DNA of 64,000 bases from Prevotella sp. (GTDB taxonomy: Bacteria > Bacteroidota > Bacteroidia > Bacteroidales > Bacteroidaceae), in NCBI GenBank assembly GCA_017483185.1, contig JAFULM010000017.1:1-64000 (forward strand), in the 5' to 3' direction. The position numbers were made by a program, and so were the translations under genes. Shown one piece after another: positions 45,189 to 53,653 of the stretch. Under the pieces are notes generated by a model. That model was not told the DNA's origin, searched no databases, and saw only the letters and a list, made by a program, of their open reading frames with translations. Each line of letters begins with the position of its first letter. Position 1 is the first letter of the stretch.

Positions 45189-47649
45189 CATCCCGTTCGT
45201 ATTGTCAGCGTTATTTATCTTTAACCTCGCTGGTGAGGCATCAGCACAAAATGCCTCTGCCTCTCCTGACATGAATGAGCCGATGACGAGCGTCATCGAA
45301 CGCGGTTTGGAGCGTTGTCGCGAACAGGCCCTGACACTCGCAGAAACCGTCGGTAAGGAAGAGGGGAAATTTCCACAGACGTATGACAACGGACGCTTGC
45401 GTACGACACATTACAAGAATTGGGTGTGCGGCTTCTTTCCCGGCATGCTTTGGATGCTGAACGGCGACAAAAAGGATGAGAAGATGGAGGAATACGCCAG
45501 ACTTTTCACCGAACGTGTCATCCCCTGCAAGGACATCAAGACGACACACGACCTGGGCTTCATGCTCTACTGCTGTATGGCTCCGGCCTACCGGCAGACT
45601 GGAGACAGACGCTATCTTGAAGCGATGATGACCGGAGCTGACAATCTCGCCCTGCGGTTTGACAAACGTGTGGGAGTGATAAAATCATGGAACGCAAAGA
45701 AACACTGGCGCTATCCTGTCATTATCGACAACATGATGAACCTCGAACTTCTGTGCTTTGCCGCAAGACAGAGCGGAAGCAAACGGCTCCTCAACATAGC
45801 GACAACCCACGCCCGGACAACGATGAAGAACCATTTCCGCGATGACAACAGTAGTTTCCACGTGGTGGAATACGACACGGTGAACGGCGGATATAAGGAG
45901 CGTGCCACGTATCAGGGATATGCCGACAACTCTTCATGGTCAAGGGGGCAGGCCTGGGCCTTGTATGGCTTCACAATGATGTACCGGGAAACCGGCCGGC
46001 ATGAGTATCTCGATCAGGCCAAAAAGGTGGCCGCATATCTCTGCTCGCGCAAGGACTGGCCGGCAGACATGATTCCTTATTGGGATTTTGACGCCGCCCC
46101 ACTCTCCTCCGCGAAAGGGGCCAAGAGAATCCTCTCCGACAGCAAGGACCGAGAGGGTTCCGTCCCGCGTGACGCTTCTGCAGCGGCCTGCATGGCGAGC
46201 GCCTTCATTGAACTGAGCATGTATGACAAAGAGAACGGGGAAAGATGGCTCGGAATGGCGGAACACCAGTTGCGCAGCCTTTCCACGCCGACATATCTTG
46301 CAGAGAGAGGCGAGAACGGCGGGTTTGTCCTGAAGCATGGCGTTGGCAACCTTAACAAGAATTCTGAGGTCGACGTCCCTCTGACATACGGAGACTATTA
46401 CTACACGGAGGCTCTGCTACGCTATAAGTCAATGCTTGAAGGCAGGAAGTATATAGCCGGAGAGTCCACATCTGATGACCGGCAGTATTGGATTGACCTG
46501 CTGACGAAGATTGCGTCTCCGGTAATCGACAATCTTTCCGAAGGTTCGCTCCACAGGAATATGCCGTTCGAATCAAAAGATCCAAACCGCAGAGAGGTTT
46601 CTTATCTCGAAGCAGCCGGACGGACTATCCTCGGACTCAGCGGATGGCTTTCGCTCGGTGCTGACGGGTCAGCGGAGGGAATGTTGCGTGGCGAATGGCT
46701 TAAGAAGACGCGCAGGGCCATAGCAAACATGGTGGACACGAAGTCTCCTGACTACATGCTCTTCGACTATCTGCACATCGGGGACAAGCGTTACAATCAG
46801 GCTCTCGTGGACGCGGCCTTCTTTGCCCAAGGTCTGTTGAGGGCGAAGTCACAACTCTATGACGCCCTCGACAAGAAGACGCAACAGAACATAATCAACG
46901 AGTTGAAGCGCAGTCGCAATATCAAACCCAACGAAAGCAACTGGCTGCTCTTCGCCTCCATAATTGAGGCCTTCATGCTTGAAACGACCGGCGACTGCGA
47001 CAAACAGCGGCTCACATACGGCGTAAAGCGGTTCATGGAGGACGGATGGTATAAGGGTGACGGCATCTATGGAGACGGGAACGACTACCGGGCCGACTAC
47101 TACAACAGCTTTGTCATCAACACCATGCTCACCGATGTCGTCGATGTGATGGCGAAACACGGCCTTGTTGCCGATGATGTCCTTGACAGACAGCGGAAAA
47201 GACAGCAGAGATATGCCGCAATACAGGAGCGGCAGATCATGCCGGACGGAGCGTTCCCCGTATGCGGCCGTTCGATGGCCTACCGCTTCGCGTGTTTCAG
47301 CCAACTGGCCCAGACCGCGCTCCAGCACCGGCTTCCCGCTCCACTGACACCGGCACAGGTGAGATGCGCCATGACCGCAATGGTCAAGCGCATACAGCAG
47401 AATGACAACTTCGACAAAGACGGCTGGCTCGTTGCCGGTTTCTCCGGCCATCAGCCTTCCATTGCCGAAAAGTACATCAACACCGGCTCCCTCTATCTGT
47501 GCACCGCAGCGTTCAGTGCCCTCGGCCTGCCGGCCGATGATGAGTTCTGGGTTGTGCCGCAGACACCGTGGACTGCCGTCAAGGCCTATGGCGGAACAGA
47601 CATTCCGTGCGATCACGCCCTGAGGGACTCAAAATGGAAAAAGAAATAG
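45154..47649 (+). CDS. GH88/GH105-type unsaturated uronyl hydrolase fused to DUF2264
   Basis: The 831-residue protein begins within the 3' end of susD, with a signal region ending GEASAQ. The N-terminal domain (about residues 40-440) is an alpha/alpha-barrel of the GH88/GH105 group, with WVCGFFPGMLWML, PVIIDNMMNLELL and NSSWSRGQAWALYGFTMMYR, including the conserved Asp and Trp of that family. The family hydrolyses the unsaturated uronic acid left by lyases. The C-terminal domain (about 450-831) is DUF2264, with YWIDLLTKIASPVIDNL, REVSYLEAAGRTILGLSGWL and WLVAGFSGHQPSIAEKYINT. I recall DUF2264 members being classed as a beta-glucuronidase family (GH154), which should be checked. The fusion fits sequential trimming of rhamnogalacturonan fragments. 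Confidence 0.85.
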   Translation: MMDFINRIRDINIPFVLSALFIFNLAGEASAQNASASPDMNEPMTSVIERGLERCREQALTLAETVGKEEGKFPQTYDNGRLRTTHYKNWVCGFFPGMLWMLNGDKKDEKMEEYARLFTERVIPCKDIKTTHDLGFMLYCCMAPAYRQTGDRRYLEAMMTGADNLALRFDKRVGVIKSWNAKKHWRYPVIIDNMMNLELLCFAARQSGSKRLLNIATTHARTTMKNHFRDDNSSFHVVEYDTVNGGYKERATYQGYADNSSWSRGQAWALYGFTMMYRETGRHEYLDQAKKVAAYLCSRKDWPADMIPYWDFDAAPLSSAKGAKRILSDSKDREGSVPRDASAAACMASAFIELSMYDKENGERWLGMAEHQLRSLSTPTYLAERGENGGFVLKHGVGNLNKNSEVDVPLTYGDYYYTEALLRYKSMLEGRKYIAGESTSDDRQYWIDLLTKIASPVIDNLSEGSLHRNMPFESKDPNRREVSYLEAAGRTILGLSGWLSLGADGSAEGMLRGEWLKKTRRAIANMVDTKSPDYMLFDYLHIGDKRYNQALVDAAFFAQGLLRAKSQLYDALDKKTQQNIINELKRSRNIKPNESNWLLFASIIEAFMLETTGDCDKQRLTYGVKRFMEDGWYKGDGIYGDGNDYRADYYNSFVINTMLTDVVDVMAKHGLVADDVLDRQRKRQQRYAAIQERQIMPDGAFPVCGRSMAYRFACFSQLAQTALQHRLPAPLTPAQVRCAMTAMVKRIQQNDNFDKDGWLVAGFSGHQPSIAEKYINTGSLYLCTAAFSALGLPADDEFWVVPQTPWTAVKAYGGTDIPCDHALRDSKWKKK

Positions 47650-48256
47650 GGGCATCCGACATTTGGGGTGATATTTCGACTGATGTCAGCGTGATAAGTC
47701 TATATGACCGACGATATGATGGAAGGGATGTGGAAACGTAAGGATAATATCAAATTTTTAACATTTCGTTTTCCTTCAAAATCGAGACACAAATGCCGCG
47801 TTTTTAACATTGCCACGCCGTTTTCCGGCCGAAAAATTTTGGCGACCTTACCGTAAGGGCCTTATTGCTCTGCAACGAGCATGCCATTGGTCTGCAACGG
47901 GCACGTCGTCGCACAGCAACGAGCGCCCCGTTGCAGAGCAATAAGGCCCTTACGGTGAGACGTAAAATATGTAAGAATCTTTCGATGCGGCATATTTGTC
48001 TGATTGTCAGCAGGTTGCGAAAATCGCCGAAAAATCGCAAATTTTGGCCCGAGGTCGCGATTTCTCCGGACAATGCGCGTTTTTCGAAACGTTTGTAAAG
48101 ATTGTTCTGAGTTTTTAACACTTTGGCCATATATCCGATTTTCAGGATTATCCAATATCCGGACTATCCTCCCAAATGTCGGATGAACCAGAAATAGGCT
48201 GTGAAAAGTAAAACATATTAATTTTAAATATTACTATAACAAAAAAAGAAACCATT
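47650..48256. other. intergenic region with GC-rich array E
   Basis: About 600 bases within the plus-strand part of the pectin locus. Its only clear structure is the palindromic array at 47850-47956, flanked by AT-rich DNA with TTTTTAACA motifs near 47756, 47800 and 48113. No gene is supported. Confidence 0.65.
47850..47956. repeat. GC-rich palindromic array, copy E (best preserved)
   Basis: Perfect 28-bp inverted arms (47850-47877 and 47929-47956) start ACCGTAAGGGCCTTATTGCT and run on into TGCAACG. They enclose AGCATGCCATTGGTCTGCAA, CGGGCACGTCGTCGCACAGC and related units. The repeat would fold into a large cruciform or hairpin. Confidence 0.85.
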
Positions 48257-49057
48257 ATGAAGAGATTATTTATTGCCATTGCAGCAACGGCGATGACCGC
48301 CATTGCTGACGCGCAGGTCCTGCGACAGAATTTTATGGACGGAGTAAAGTCAGGCGACACTCTTGAGAAACATGTCTATACGGAAGCCAGGGCTTCTCAG
48401 GTATTTGAAGGAACGTGGAACGGCGCTTTCAATAAGAAAGAGAACAACATGCCTTCACCCAAGGCCGCCGAAGGACTGTCATATCCCGGATATAAAGAAG
48501 GCGGGGCTTCCATTGCGTTCGGCTATGAAGCCGGGGTGAAGGGAACTCGGACGTCCACATACACTCTGACACAAAACGGAAAAGGAGTCGGAGGCAAGGG
48601 AACCATGTATGTCAGCTGTCTTGTCCGCGTAAACGGCAAGATAGGTGTGAAATCTCCGAAACAGATAATCAATCTGGCGACATATCCAACCGGTGCGGGT
48701 GGCCGTGCCGGAATAACGATTACACGCAGTGCTACCGAACAAGGAAAAATAAATATGGGATGCGACCTGCAGAAAGTCCGGGTATTAAGTTCAAAGAGCA
48801 TCAATATGAAAGAGACCAATCTCATTGTCCTGAAACTCGACTATAACAAGGGTGAGGTCTCGCTCTTTATCAATCCCGACACAAAAGGCGCTGAACCTGC
48901 GGCCGACTGCGTAGCAAAAGCCGGCGACGATCCGGAAGGCAAGTCAAGCCTCAAAGGAGCGATGAAGGCTCTCTCTATCATCAACAGCAACTCTTTCTCT
49001 AACATCCTCATCGGCAACTTCCGCATCTCTGCCGATTGGACAAGCATCTGCAACTAA
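48257..49057 (+). CDS. secreted protein, concanavalin/LamG-like, unknown function
   Basis: The 266-residue protein has a signal peptide ending ADAQ at about residue 20. The remainder is beta-rich, with GTMYVSCLVRVNGKIG, INLATYPTGAGGRAGITI and LIVLKLDYNKGEVSLFINPD, consistent with a concanavalin-like lectin fold. No catalytic motif is obvious. Its TAA shares one base with the ATG of the next gene, so the two are translated together. A carbohydrate-binding or lyase-like role for pectin is an inference from position. Confidence 0.65.
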   Translation: MKRLFIAIAATAMTAIADAQVLRQNFMDGVKSGDTLEKHVYTEARASQVFEGTWNGAFNKKENNMPSPKAAEGLSYPGYKEGGASIAFGYEAGVKGTRTSTYTLTQNGKGVGGKGTMYVSCLVRVNGKIGVKSPKQIINLATYPTGAGGRAGITITRSATEQGKINMGCDLQKVRVLSSKSINMKETNLIVLKLDYNKGEVSLFINPDTKGAEPAADCVAKAGDDPEGKSSLKGAMKALSIINSNSFSNILIGNFRISADWTSICN

Positions 49058-52000
49058 TGAAATACATATCTATAAAGACCGCTATCATAGTCCTGCTGTC
49101 CTTGGCCGTCTCTTCCACGGCACAGGCACAGCGGGTGAAGTACAACTTCAATTCCGGATGGCATTGGGTGACAGGAAAGAAGAATGACGTCAAGACATTC
49201 TTCCAGACGCCACTATCCCAAAAGTCCGGAGCCCATGACTGCACTTTGCCTCATGCGTGGAACGAAGACGAGGCTTTCGCCAAGACTCTCCCGGAAATGG
49301 CCGGCGGTGTCGTGTGGTACTACAAGACGTTCCGTCTTCCGCAATCCGACAAAGGGAAGAAAGTGTTCATCGAGTTTGAAGGGGCCCGTCAGGCCGCAGA
49401 CGTATGGGTCAACGGCAAGTCCGTTGGGTTTCATGAAAATGGCGTCATGGCTTTTGGCTTTGACATTACACCTTATATATATTATGACCGTGCCAACGAG
49501 ATATGTGTGCGCACGGATGCGGACTGGTGGTATCATGAGCGGCCGCAAGACGGAATAGCCGGAGGAACGAAATTCCAGTGGAACGACCGCAATTTCAATT
49601 TCATGGCGGCAGGTCTCAGAGCCAATGTCAATCTTCACGTCACGGGGAAAGTCCATCAGACCCTGCCCCTTTACTCCAACCTCAAGACTACCGGTGTCTA
49701 TGTCTACGGCTCTGATTATGACATAAAGGGTCGGAAAGTGACCTGCAACATCGAGTCGCAGATCATCAACAGCACCGATGCCGCGGCAAAGGTGCAGCTG
49801 ACAGCTGAGGTGACCGACCGGCAGACGGGAAAGACAGTAGCGAGGTTCAAAGGCTCTGCTGCCACCATCGCCGCAGGGGACACCGCCGTACTGAAAGCGA
49901 AAGAACTGCTCTCCGGCATACACTTCTGGTCATGGGGATACGGCTATCTATATGACGTCAGGACGTCACTCACCGTCAACGGCAAGACAGCTGACGAGGT
50001 GACCACACGCACCGGTTTCCGCAAAACCCGCTTCGGAGAAGGTAAAATCTGGCTCAACGACCGTGTCATGATGGTCCACGGCTACGCTCAGCGCACGACC
50101 AACGAATGGCCGGCTCTCGGTGTCAACATCCCGGCTTGGATGTCCGACTATTCTAACGATCTCTTCGTGAAGTCCGGCGGCAATGTGGTGAGATGGATGC
50201 ACGTCTGCCCCTCCAAACAGGACGTCGAGTCGTGTGACCGCGTGGGACTGATACAGGCGATGCCGGCCGGTGACGCGGAAAAAGACCGTGAGGGACGCTC
50301 GTGGGAAATGAGGAAAGAACTCATGCGCGACGCCATAATCTACAACCGCAACAACCCTTCCATCATGTTCTATGAAAGCGGCAACAGCCGTGTCACCGAA
50401 CAGCACATGGCGGAAATGAAAGCCATAAGGGACATGTATGACCCCAACGGCGGACGTGCCGCCGGATGCCGCGAGATGCTCAATGTCGACATTGCCGAAT
50501 ATGGAGGTGAGATGCTCTACATCAACAAATCCAAGAAGCATCCGATGTGGGCTATGGAATACTGCCGTGATGAGGCCAACAGACTATATTGGGATGAGTT
50601 CTCCTATCCTTACCACACGCAGGGCGCCGGTCCATACTACCGCAAGGCTTATGCCGGGAAATACAATCAGAACAACGACCAGTTTGCCATTGAGCAGATA
50701 CGCCGTTGGGACGAATACTATCAGGTTCGTCCGGGATTCGGAAAGCGAAACAGTTCCGGAGGTGTGAAAATCATCTTCTCCGACTCCAACACCCACGGGC
50801 GTTCGGAAGTTCCGCAGCGTGTCAGCGGCGTCGTCGACGCTATGCGCATACCGAAGGATGCGTTCTATTGTATGCAGGTGATGTGGGACTCTTGGGTGGA
50901 CATCGAGCACAAGAAGACCTACATCATAGGCCATTGGAACTATCCGGAGGGAGTCAGAAAGAACGTCTACGTCTGCTCCACATCGCCCGTCGTGGCTCTG
51001 TTGCAGGACGGCAAGGAGATCGCACGCTGCGACTCCAGCGAATATGACTTCCTGTACACGTTCAAGAACGTAGCCTGGCAGCCGGGAACACTGAAGGCCG
51101 TCGGCTATGCCGCAGACGGCACCACTGTCGAGTCTGAGTATGAGATAAAGACCGCCGGAGCGGCTGACCATATCAGACTGACACTGATGAAGGACCCCAA
51201 CGGCATGAAAGCCGACGGTGCCGATGTAGCCATCGTTCAGGTTGAGGTTGTCGACAAAGATGGCATACGCTGTCCGGTAGATAACCGCACCATGCACTAC
51301 ACCGTGGAAGGACAAGGCGAATACCGCGGAGGGTGCGCCAAGACCGGTGAGAATGACAACGGCATCCTCAACGAATATCTGCCGGTGGAATGTGGCATAA
51401 GCCGCGTGATGGTGCGTTCGACGACAACGCCAGGCGATATCAGGCTGAACGTTTCCTGCCGCGGTCTGAAAAGTGAGACCATCTCATGGAAGTCCGAAGC
51501 CATGCCGGCAGAGGCGGCACAGGGTCTGAACACGTTCTTTGCGGCGGACAGATTGTCCGGCATACTTGACCGCGGCGAGACGCCTTTGACACCGTCTTAT
51601 ACTGACAAGTATGCCACGGTTGACATCATCGGTGCCGAGACAGAGACCAACCAAGACAATGTCGCCAACGCCTATGACGACAACGAGTTGACATCATGGA
51701 GCAACGACGGCAAGCTGGCCACGGCAAGCATTACCTATGAACTCCGTGAAGCTGCTCCGATAGAGAAGATCAGCCTTAAGATTTCCGGATGGAAAAGACG
51801 TTGCTATCCGCTTGAGGTCTATGCTGACGGCAAACGTGTCTTCTCGGGTTGGACACCTATATCGCTCGGTTACTGCTATCTCGACATCCCCCAACCGATA
51901 AAGGCCAAGAAGTACACGGTCAAACAAATCGGTGCCGGTGTTGACAAAGACGATTTCGACCAGATTGTCGAAATCGCAGGCGGACCGACAGGCGCTTTTG

Positions 52001-52074
52001 ACAATGTGCAGAAGAGCGGAAAAGGCCGCGCTGAATTGAAAATAATAGAAATCGACTTCTTGAGAAAGCTATGA
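49057..52074 (+). CDS. GH2 family protein with atypical acid/base position and discoidin-like domain
   Basis: The chosen start at 49057 gives 1005 residues and the signal MKYISIKTAIIVLLSLAVSS ending TAQAQ; a frame 7 codons longer lacks support. The N-terminal jelly roll (HAWNEDEAFAKTLPEMAGGV, VWYYKTFRLP) and barrel match GH2. Where most GH2 enzymes have GNE, this protein has YESGNSRVTEQHM, with Ser444. The likely nucleophile is Glu501 in MWAMEYCRDE. The C-terminus has an F5/8-type carbohydrate-binding module (NAYDDNELTSWSNDG). The acid/base residue may be supplied elsewhere, as in a known GH2 subgroup I recall, or the activity may differ. It is coupled to the preceding gene and followed by a short GH2-like remnant. 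Confidence 0.82.
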   Translation: MKYISIKTAIIVLLSLAVSSTAQAQRVKYNFNSGWHWVTGKKNDVKTFFQTPLSQKSGAHDCTLPHAWNEDEAFAKTLPEMAGGVVWYYKTFRLPQSDKGKKVFIEFEGARQAADVWVNGKSVGFHENGVMAFGFDITPYIYYDRANEICVRTDADWWYHERPQDGIAGGTKFQWNDRNFNFMAAGLRANVNLHVTGKVHQTLPLYSNLKTTGVYVYGSDYDIKGRKVTCNIESQIINSTDAAAKVQLTAEVTDRQTGKTVARFKGSAATIAAGDTAVLKAKELLSGIHFWSWGYGYLYDVRTSLTVNGKTADEVTTRTGFRKTRFGEGKIWLNDRVMMVHGYAQRTTNEWPALGVNIPAWMSDYSNDLFVKSGGNVVRWMHVCPSKQDVESCDRVGLIQAMPAGDAEKDREGRSWEMRKELMRDAIIYNRNNPSIMFYESGNSRVTEQHMAEMKAIRDMYDPNGGRAAGCREMLNVDIAEYGGEMLYINKSKKHPMWAMEYCRDEANRLYWDEFSYPYHTQGAGPYYRKAYAGKYNQNNDQFAIEQIRRWDEYYQVRPGFGKRNSSGGVKIIFSDSNTHGRSEVPQRVSGVVDAMRIPKDAFYCMQVMWDSWVDIEHKKTYIIGHWNYPEGVRKNVYVCSTSPVVALLQDGKEIARCDSSEYDFLYTFKNVAWQPGTLKAVGYAADGTTVESEYEIKTAGAADHIRLTLMKDPNGMKADGADVAIVQVEVVDKDGIRCPVDNRTMHYTVEGQGEYRGGCAKTGENDNGILNEYLPVECGISRVMVRSTTTPGDIRLNVSCRGLKSETISWKSEAMPAEAAQGLNTFFAADRLSGILDRGETPLTPSYTDKYATVDIIGAETETNQDNVANAYDDNELTSWSNDGKLATASITYELREAAPIEKISLKISGWKRRCYPLEVYADGKRVFSGWTPISLGYCYLDIPQPIKAKKYTVKQIGAGVDKDDFDQIVEIAGGPTGAFDNVQKSGKGRAELKIIEIDFLRKL

Positions 52075-52190
52075 TTTCGATGAAAAGATTTATTCTCTCC
52101 TTATGTGCAGCTGCGCTCCTGACGGACGCAGCTGCACTGCGTATAAAGTCTCTTTTCGACGCCGACTGGTATCTTGTTGCACAAAGATGA
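52071..52190 (+). pseudogene. GH2-like gene remnant (signal peptide and first strand only)
   Basis: A 39-codon frame starts at ATG 52071 (the A of this ATG is just before the TGA of the preceding gene) or ATG 52080. It encodes a signal peptide, MKRFILSLCAAALLTDAAAL, followed by RIKSLFDADWYLV and a stop shortly after. The segment LFDADW is typical of the mature N-terminus of GH2 enzymes. The rest of the gene is missing. I read it as the surviving 5' end of a second GH2 gene deleted from the end of the locus. It could instead be a functional short secreted peptide. Confidence 0.6.
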
Positions 52191-52289
52191 TGGTTATATC
52201 TCATCATCAGAAGCGCAATTGAGACATGTATGACGGAACGGAACAAAGTTTCTTTAACGTAAGATTTCATAAACAATCGAAAACGCTCA

Positions 52290-52319
52290 TTGCCGGCTGA
52301 TATATCATGACTATCTTTG
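52290..52319 (+). promoter_or_regulatory. promoter of the choloylglycine-hydrolase-family gene
   Basis: TTG at 52290-52292, 19 bases, then TATCTTTG at 52312-52319 matches the Bacteroidota promoter pattern. It lies 46 bases before the start at 52365 and shows that this gene is outside the pectin transcript. Confidence 0.65.
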
Positions 52320-52364
52320 TCCACGAAGATAATCATATATTCTAACTAAACATTTATCGCAATT

Positions 52365-53471
52365 ATGGGACAAAGACGATTTTCTATTTTCACGGGTCAG
52401 AGACTCCTTTTCATACTGACTTCGCTGGCAATGCTCGCTAATGTTACGGAAACCGATGCCTGTACGGGTATCACCCTGAAAAGCAGGGACGGACATACCG
52501 TCGTGGCACGCACCATCGAATGGGGAGGCAGCAACCTGAAAAGCAGCTATGTCGTCGTGCCACGCGGACACACGATGTCTTCCTATATCAACGGAGAAAA
52601 GGGCGGCATGACATTCCGGGCACGTTACGGATATGTGGGTATGGCTGTCGAGACGGAAGAGAATGTCACCGAAGGACTCAACGAAGAAGGACTCTCGGCG
52701 GGGTTGTTCTACTTTCCGCGTTACGGACAATATGAGGAATACAGCCCGGCTAACAGAACAAAAACCATCGGAGACCTGCAGGTGGTGGCATGGATTCTGG
52801 GTAGTTTCAAGACGATAGACGAAGTAAAGAAAGGCATCGCCGACATTCACATAACCACTGCCGACCCGCGTTCATCAACTGTCCACTGGCGAATAGCCGA
52901 GCCTTCGGGACGACAGGTTGTGCTGGAGATTGTGGACGGGAAAACAACATTCTATGAGAATCCCATCGGTGTGCTCACCAATTCGCCGGGCTTCGAGTGG
53001 CACCTGACCAATCTCAACAACTACATCAACCTCCGTCCCGGGACTGAAGAACCGCGCGCGATGGGCAGCTTCGGGATGGCCTCCTTCGGCGCGGGCAGCA
53101 GCATGATAGGACTGCCGGGAGACGTCACGCCGCCGGCACGGTTTGTCAGGGCCGCCTTCTACACGGCTACGGCACGACAGGCGGACACGACCGAGGAGAA
53201 CGTGATGCAGTCGTTCCAGATACTGAACAACTTTGATATTCCGCCCGGTGTTGAGTTTGCAGAGGGAAAAGTTCCGTCGGACATACCCAGTGCCACGCAA
53301 TGGACAACGGCCACGGACATGAGCGGAAGGAAGATCTACTACCGCACGATGTACAACAGCGCCATACGCTGTCTGGACCTTGGCACCATCGACTTCGCGA
53401 AAGTAAAGTATCAGTCGGCTCCGCTCGACAACACGAAAACCCAACCGGTGACAATGATCAGGGTGAAATGA
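52365..53471 (+). CDS. choloylglycine hydrolase / linear amide C-N hydrolase, secreted
   Basis: The 368-residue protein has a signal peptide that probably ends at TDA, leaving Cys33 as the new N-terminal residue, as required for N-terminal nucleophile hydrolases. Family motifs follow: CTGITLKSRDGHTVVARTIEW (Arg49), GLNEEGLSAGLFYFP, GVLTNSPGFEWHL and SSMIGLPGDVTPPARFVRA. The family includes bile-salt hydrolases and penicillin V acylases. The ARTIEWG motif carries Glu where many bile-salt hydrolases have Asp, which I believe is common in the Gram-negative branch. The true substrate (bile salts, acyl-homoserine lactone, N-acyl amide) cannot be told from sequence. Location is periplasmic or extracellular. 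Confidence 0.85.
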   Translation: MGQRRFSIFTGQRLLFILTSLAMLANVTETDACTGITLKSRDGHTVVARTIEWGGSNLKSSYVVVPRGHTMSSYINGEKGGMTFRARYGYVGMAVETEENVTEGLNEEGLSAGLFYFPRYGQYEEYSPANRTKTIGDLQVVAWILGSFKTIDEVKKGIADIHITTADPRSSTVHWRIAEPSGRQVVLEIVDGKTTFYENPIGVLTNSPGFEWHLTNLNNYINLRPGTEEPRAMGSFGMASFGAGSSMIGLPGDVTPPARFVRAAFYTATARQADTTEENVMQSFQILNNFDIPPGVEFAEGKVPSDIPSATQWTTATDMSGRKIYYRTMYNSAIRCLDLGTIDFAKVKYQSAPLDNTKTQPVTMIRVK

Positions 53472-53540
53472 TGGGTGACAAAGATGACGTCAACATCATT
53501 AGGCTTGAAGGTGATGCACTCAGAACAAGGAGGCTTAACT

Positions 53541-53603
53541 GATAATATGAAAATAGAGGCGGATGACCGCGACTGGGTCATCCGCCTCTATTTTCATATT
53601 ATC
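53541..53603. terminator. bidirectional terminator hairpin
   Basis: Perfect 28-bp inverted arms (53541-53568 and 53576-53603) include AATAGAGGCGGATGACC and its complement, with a 7-base loop. It lies between the convergent choloylglycine-hydrolase and GltD-like genes, so it would stop transcription from both sides. Confidence 0.9.
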
Positions 53604-53653
53604 GGTGTCTGAAACAGACTTGAATCTATATAGAGCCGACACATGGTCGAGCG

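Noticed and set aside
47850..47956. GC-rich array as a CRISPR
   Set aside because: Units are degenerate, palindromic and lack unique spacers, and no cas gene is present.
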